From contig JAFVEJ010000132.1 in the NCBI GenBank assembly GCA_017476085.1, positions 1-8,602 of the forward strand: DNA of 8,602 nucleotides. Direction: 5' to 3'. Below the pieces are notes generated by a model. The model did not search any database and had not been told where the DNA came from. It was given only the letters and a program-made list of their open reading frames with translations. Made by a program: the position numbers and the translations under genes. Position 1 is the first letter of the stretch; the number at the start of each line of letters is the position of its first letter. Below are positions 5,951 through 8,602 of the stretch, piece by piece. The stretch comes from Alphaproteobacteria bacterium (GTDB taxonomy: Bacteria > Pseudomonadota > Alphaproteobacteria > RF32 > CAG-977).

Positions 5951-6262
5951 ATGAAAATAACGGTTTTTATTTTAGCGGCGGTTTTTATTTTAGCGGATAT
6001 TTCAACGACTTGTGCGCAGGTTGTGGATATGCGCGCTTACAGTCGGCAGCGGGGGTTTAAGGCTTATTCCTCTCATCAATCGGCCGGATATGCCGCCGCG
6101 CGGCAGCCGGTTCGCTCCGCTTCGGCTGTGAAGCAAAAGAAGGAAACGGCTGAATCCGAAGAAAAGGGCGCCGTTGAAAAATCATCCGGAAAAAACGCGG
6201 ACCAGACGGATGAAATGAAGGAATATATTGAAAATAATCCGCATGTAAAACCGGATATTTAG
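5951..6262 (+). CDS. Small exported protein with QVVDMRAYSRQRG mature N-terminus (paralogue 1)
   Basis: I do not recognise a known family. The 103-residue product has a signal peptide (residues 1-22) with probable cleavage at TCA|QVV, which places QVVDMRAYSRQRG at mature residues 1-13. The rest (about 36-90) is Ala/Ser/Lys/Glu-rich and probably disordered, ending in a short DEMKEYIENNPHVKPDI tail. C21 lies just before the cleavage site, but there is no lipobox, so it is not read as a lipoprotein. GAGGG at 5937-5941 precedes the ATG at 5951. The next gene, 11 bp downstream, encodes a protein with the same block at the same place. First gene of a four-gene exported cassette. The function is unknown; a short binding peptide carried on a flexible chain is an inference from its layout. 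Confidence 0.82.
   Translation: MKITVFILAAVFILADISTTCAQVVDMRAYSRQRGFKAYSSHQSAGYAAARQPVRSASAVKQKKETAESEEKGAVEKSSGKNADQTDEMKEYIENNPHVKPDI
6026..6051 (+). repeat. 26-bp exact direct repeat, copy 1
   Basis: These 26 bases are identical to 6346-6371, 320 bp downstream. They encode DMRAYSRQ plus the first two bases of the next Arg codon. All codons, including Ser and Arg codons with six synonyms, are identical, while the bases on both sides diverge at once. Confidence 0.95.
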
Positions 6263-6273
6263 GAATATCAATT

Positions 6274-6669
6274 ATGAAATATTTGTTGTACGTCTTTTTA
6301 TTTTCGATTTTTGCAAATGTTTCTGCTGTTTCCGCACAAGTTATAGATATGCGCGCTTACAGTCGGCAGCGCGGCTTAAAATCTTATTATGCGAAAAAGC
6401 CGACGGCTGCCAAAACGAATGCGGCGCAACAAAATGTTTCTCAAATTCGTAAAAAAGAAATGACGAAACCGCAGTCAGCCGATGCGTCTCAGGCTACGTC
6501 GGGGGACAACGCGGAAAAAGAAAACGAGCCGATCCGTCAGACAGGAATAAAAATCTTTCAGGAAAAAGATGAAAACAAAGTCTTAAATTTTGATGTTGAA
6601 AATCCGGAATTTAAGAAATTAAATAAAAAGCAGCAACAGGATTTGCTGAACCGAATCACGTTTGAATAA
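6274..6669 (+). CDS. Small exported protein with QVIDMRAYSRQRG mature N-terminus (paralogue 2)
   Basis: The 131-residue product has a signal peptide (1-21) with cleavage at VSA|QVI, giving QVIDMRAYSRQRG as mature residues 1-13. This differs from paralogue 1 by a single Val/Ile change. A Lys/Ala/Gln/Ser-rich, probably disordered linker follows to about residue 85. The C-terminus is longer than that of paralogue 1: a short strand-like NKVLNFDVENPEF and a charged helix KKLNKKQQQDLLNRITFE. ENP in this tail and ENNP in the tail of paralogue 1 may be a remnant of shared ancestry. The ribosome site AGGA (6261-6264) overlaps the stop codon of the previous gene. No cysteine is present. Function unknown; not found by recall in any named family. 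Confidence 0.83.
   Translation: MKYLLYVFLFSIFANVSAVSAQVIDMRAYSRQRGLKSYYAKKPTAAKTNAAQQNVSQIRKKEMTKPQSADASQATSGDNAEKENEPIRQTGIKIFQEKDENKVLNFDVENPEFKKLNKKQQQDLLNRITFE
6346..6371 (+). repeat. 26-bp exact direct repeat, copy 2
   Basis: Identical to 6026-6051 and in the same reading frame relative to its gene, encoding the same conserved block directly after the signal peptide. The flanking codons (GTTATA before, GCGGCTTAAA region after) differ from those of copy 1. Confidence 0.95.
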
Positions 6670-6681
6670 AATAGGTGGACA

Positions 6682-7203
6682 ATGAAATACGCATTTTTGA
6701 TTTTGGGACTTTTACTTTTTTCCGGAAACGCGCGGGCCGTTTGTTCCGGCGGTTTTGACGGTTCGGCAGCTAATTTTGAAGGCTGCTCCGAAATGGGCGG
6801 GCTGGGAGATTTGATCTATAAACGGGATGACAGCGGCAAGGTGTTGGGGAAAAGAGATGAAAACGAAATCAAGCAATACCTGGCTTCCGTCGTGGAAGGT
6901 CGTTTAAAAAGCCGCGGTATCACAACAAAGGACAAAAACGGAAAGCAGTCCATAACGGTTAATGACAAAAACGTTACTTTTGATCTGTTTAATCAAAACG
7001 GGGAATTGGTTTATACCTATACGGTTGATTTGGAACAGGGGATCCCCGCAAACGAAAAAGAAATTATTGCCGCCCGCGAAGCGTATGACACGCAAAAAGC
7101 GCAGCGTCGGTCGGAGCGAAAAGAGCGCCTTGCCAGAATACAGGCGTTGGCGGATAAAATAAAAGCCGAAGAAATTGATACGAAGGCGGCCGCTAAAAAA
7201 TGA
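6682..7203 (+). CDS. Exported protein of unknown function with C-terminal coiled coil
   Basis: No family recognised. The 173-residue product has a signal peptide (1-19) cleaved at ARA|VCSGG. The first mature part is Gly-rich, with C21 and C35, which could form a small disulfide loop (VCSGGFDG...FEGCSEMGG). Residues 44-120 look like a small alpha/beta region (NEIKQYLASVVEGRLKSRG, then beta-like ITVNDKNVTFDLFNQNGELVYTYTVDL). Residues 122-173 are a highly charged helix (RRSERKERLARIQALADKIK), probably a coiled coil. AGG at 6673-6675 precedes the ATG by 6 nt, and only 12 bp separate it from paralogue 2. Its stop overlaps the lipoprotein start as ATGA (7200-7203), which implies coupled translation and suggests the two products act together. 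Probably periplasmic. Confidence 0.8.
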   Translation: MKYAFLILGLLLFSGNARAVCSGGFDGSAANFEGCSEMGGLGDLIYKRDDSGKVLGKRDENEIKQYLASVVEGRLKSRGITTKDKNGKQSITVNDKNVTFDLFNQNGELVYTYTVDLEQGIPANEKEIIAAREAYDTQKAQRRSERKERLARIQALADKIKAEEIDTKAAAKK

Positions 7204-7538
7204 AAGCTCTTTTGACTGTTTTTTTATTATTGTTGGCGGCATGTTCCGAAACAATGCCGGATTCCAAACTTCCTTTGATGCTGGAAACGGCGATCGACAG
7301 CGATTTGCTGATTTTAAAAACGGAAGACATTCGCATTGTGGACGTGAAAGAGAAAAAAATCTCTTATGAATATAACGATCAGCACATCAAGCTGTCTCAG
7401 TTGGGGGATCACGCCACCCGCTTTTGCGAAGGCAAAGGGCATGATACGATTTTAACCGATATGTATTTGACGAATCGGGAAGGGTTTCGGCGTGCGACTT
7501 TCGAATGTAAGGAAAAACCGACGTTGATTCCGCGTTAA
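7200..7538 (+). CDS. Small lipoprotein, probably outer membrane
   Basis: The 112-residue product has a lipoprotein signal peptide with lipobox LAAC, lipidated at C15. Ser follows the cysteine and there is no Asp at +2, so the Lol pathway would take it to the outer membrane. The mature domain of about 97 residues contains C76 (HATRFCEGKGH) and C103 (RATFECKE). An A-x2-x-C...G...TFxC pattern like this occurs, as I recall, in other small proteobacterial lipoproteins, where the two cysteines probably form a disulfide. It is the last gene of the cassette; its ATG overlaps the preceding stop codon, and its TAA overlaps the TAA of the convergent RHH gene. A likely role is membrane anchor for the exported proteins encoded upstream, which is inferred only from operon position. 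Confidence 0.82.
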   Translation: MKALLTVFLLLLAACSETMPDSKLPLMLETAIDSDLLILKTEDIRIVDVKEKKISYEYNDQHIKLSQLGDHATRFCEGKGHDTILTDMYLTNREGFRRATFECKEKPTLIPR

Positions 7539-7750
7539 AGCGGCGTTTCGCCTGTAACGGTCTTTAAAACAAATACGCGCAGGGCGGAGGAAAGACCTTC
7601 CGCCCTGTTCGCGTCTATACGGGTGATCAGTTCGGCGGGCGTCGTTCCCTGTTTAGCGGCGATTTTTTTTAAAGCGTCCCAAAATTCCGGCTCTAAGGAA
7701 ACACTGGTGCGGTGGCCGGCTATCATAACCGAGTGTTTGGAAATGCTCAT
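7535..7750 (-). CDS. Ribbon-helix-helix domain protein (RHH_4 family), coupled to fumarase
   Basis: A 71-residue protein matching the alphaproteobacterial RHH_4 family (PF13467). After a short N-terminus, AGHRTSVSLEPEFWDALKKIA (residues 11-31) is the DNA-contact strand plus first helix. GTTPAELITRIDANR follows as the second helix, then the conserved GLSSALRVFVL tail. Homodimeric RHH proteins pair the strands and insert them into the major groove, so a DNA-binding role is expected, although members are sometimes annotated otherwise. The ATG (7748-7750) overlaps the fumarase TGA as ATGA, so it is translated from the fumarase message. Such proteins commonly sit next to fumarase in Rhodospirillales, as I recall. 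The target is unknown; autoregulation of the fumarase operon is a reasonable guess. Confidence 0.87.
   Translation of the reverse strand: MSISKHSVMIAGHRTSVSLEPEFWDALKKIAAKQGTTPAELITRIDANRAEGLSSALRVFVLKTVTGETPL
7581..7606. other. Strong hairpin beyond the cassette, inside the RHH gene
   Basis: AGGGCGGAGG (7581-7590) pairs with CCTTCCGCCCT-type bases at 7597-7606 over 10 positions, with one G-T wobble and a 6-nt loop. It begins 43 nt after the lipoprotein stop codon. No T run follows on either strand, so it is not a standard intrinsic terminator. It could protect the 3' end of the plus-strand transcript, or simply reflect the codons for the conserved AEGLSSALR stretch. Confidence 0.4.
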
Positions 7751-8602
7751 TTCTTTAAAATCCGTTTGTAAAAGTCGTTGCCTTTGTTGTCAGTCAGGAT
7801 AAAAGCGGGAAAGTTCTTGACGGTGATTTTCCAAACGGCTTCCATACCCAAGTCTTCAAAATCAATACAACGGCAGTCGGTAATATATTCGAAGGCGGTT
7901 TGCGCTGCGGCGCCGCCTAAGGTTCCTAAATAAAATCCGCCGTTTGCTTTACATGCTTGGGTTACGATATCCGATCGGTTTCCTTTCGCCAGCATAATCA
8001 GCGATGCGCCGTTTCTTTGAAGCAAATCGACATACGAATCCATGCGTCCGGCCGTCGTCGGACCGAACGATCCCGAAGGCATGCCGTCCGGTTTTTTTGC
8101 CGGTCCCGCATAATAAATCGGATGACGTTTCAGATAATCCGGCAAAGGTTTTCCTTGTTCCAGCAACTGTTTAAAGCGGGCATGCGCAATGTCGCGGGCG
8201 ACGATCAGTTCCCCGTTCAGAAACACACGGTCGCCGACAGTCAGCTGGTTTAAATCAGTCAGTGTTTCGGAAATCTGTCTGTTCAAGTCCAGTATTAATC
8301 CGGTTTGATTCAGTTTGCTTTCTTTGATATCGGGCAGATAACGCGCCGGATCGGTTTCCAGCTGTTCCAGAAAAACGCCCTGCGGAGTGATCTTCCCTAA
8401 AATATTTCTGTCCGCCGCGCAGGAAACGCCGATGCCGATCGGCAGGGAAGCGCCATGCCGCGGCAGACGAATCACGCGAATGTCCAAACAAAAATGTTTT
8501 CCGCCGAATTGCGCGCCTAAACCGTTTTGGTTGATTTCTTCCAGCAGCTCGTTTTCCAGTTTCGTATCGCGCAGCCCGTTTTCCGAAGCGGGCAGAGCAT
8601 CC
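7747..8602 (-). CDS. Class I fumarate hydratase, C-terminal part (5' end outside window)
   Basis: Interconverts fumarate and malate in the TCA cycle using an oxygen-sensitive [4Fe-4S] cluster. The frame is open from the right edge, giving 284 visible residues of about 500-550. The TTG at 8485-8487 is internal, not a start. Visible motifs: GLGAQFGGKHFCLDIRVIRLPRHGAS near the edge, GVSCAADRNI, VARDIAHARF, GSFGPTTAGRMDSYVD and LAKGNRS. Compared from memory with Leishmania major fumarase, the His of RHGAS and the Cys of VSC are 12 apart (H334, C346), the Arg of VARD and of TTAGR are 50 apart (R421, R471), and the Lys of AKGNRS fits K491. The active site therefore looks intact, and the Cys is one of the three cluster ligands; the other two lie outside the window. 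The stop overlaps the RHH gene start. Confidence 0.95.
   Translation of the reverse strand, partial: DALPASENGLRDTKLENELLEEINQNGLGAQFGGKHFCLDIRVIRLPRHGASLPIGIGVSCAADRNILGKITPQGVFLEQLETDPARYLPDIKESKLNQTGLILDLNRQISETLTDLNQLTVGDRVFLNGELIVARDIAHARFKQLLEQGKPLPDYLKRHPIYYAGPAKKPDGMPSGSFGPTTAGRMDSYVDLLQRNGASLIMLAKGNRSDIVTQACKANGGFYLGTLGGAAAQTAFEYITDCRCIDFEDLGMEAVWKITVKNFPAFILTDNKGNDFYKRILKK

Noticed and set aside
6011..6018. C21 of paralogue 1 as a lipidation site
   Set aside because: The preceding residues STT do not form a lipobox, and the position matches a normal Ala-type cleavage site as in paralogue 2.
7542..7554. GGCG-TTT-CGCC mini-hairpin right after the cassette
   Set aside because: A 4-bp stem with a 3-nt loop and no T run; too weak to call.
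8485..8487. TTG as the start of a separate 246-residue fumarase-like gene
   Set aside because: The frame stays open to the window edge and the upstream residues (GLGAQFGGKHFC) are conserved fumarase sequence.

Overview
The window looks like chromosomal DNA of an alphaproteobacterium, probably a host-associated member of or near the Rhodospirillales. This rests on family content: an EipB-type periplasmic protein (DUF1849), a TIGR01459-type HAD hydrolase whose motif I is DxWG, and a class I fumarase translationally coupled to a small RHH_4 ribbon-helix-helix protein. All of these are typical of Alphaproteobacteria. Base composition is moderate by eye, lower than in free-living Azospirillum. There are no tRNA or rRNA genes, no insertion sequences, no CRISPR array and no phage genes. 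The only stretches without a gene are two short divergent promoter regions (1503-1690 and 5789-5950).

Layout. (a) 1-1502, minus strand: a GldA/GldF-like ABC-2 exporter pair, the permease running off the left edge and overlapping the ATPase gene by ATGA. (b) 1691-2536, plus: eipB. (c) 2584-3459, plus: HAD-IIA hydrolase with a TTG start and a promoter inside the end of eipB. (d) 3460-4221, minus: NAD kinase, ending directly against the HAD gene. (e) 4305-4955, plus: an unrecognised secreted helical protein with a good sigma-70 promoter. (f) 4964-5788, minus: a PAP2-fold membrane protein that has lost most catalytic residues. (g) 5951-7538, plus: a four-gene operon of small exported proteins, consisting of two tandem paralogues sharing a mature N-terminus, an exported orphan and a lipoprotein. 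(h) 7535-8602, minus: the RHH protein and the C-terminal part of class I fumarase.

Most of the window is core housekeeping (NAD kinase, fumarase) or envelope biology (EipB, ABC exporter, PAP2-like protein, exported cassette). The part least explained by known families is the 5951-7538 cassette. Its first two products have very different signal peptides and tails, yet share a 13-residue block starting exactly at the predicted signal peptidase site, and 26 bp of that block is identical in DNA. The four products are all predicted to leave the cytoplasm, so a joint envelope function is plausible but unproven. The gene is divergent from the degenerate PAP2 protein, and an inverted repeat lies between the two promoters.

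The genes are tightly packed. All three convergent pairs end within 8 bp of each other or overlap, and the best intrinsic terminator lies inside a neighbouring coding sequence.
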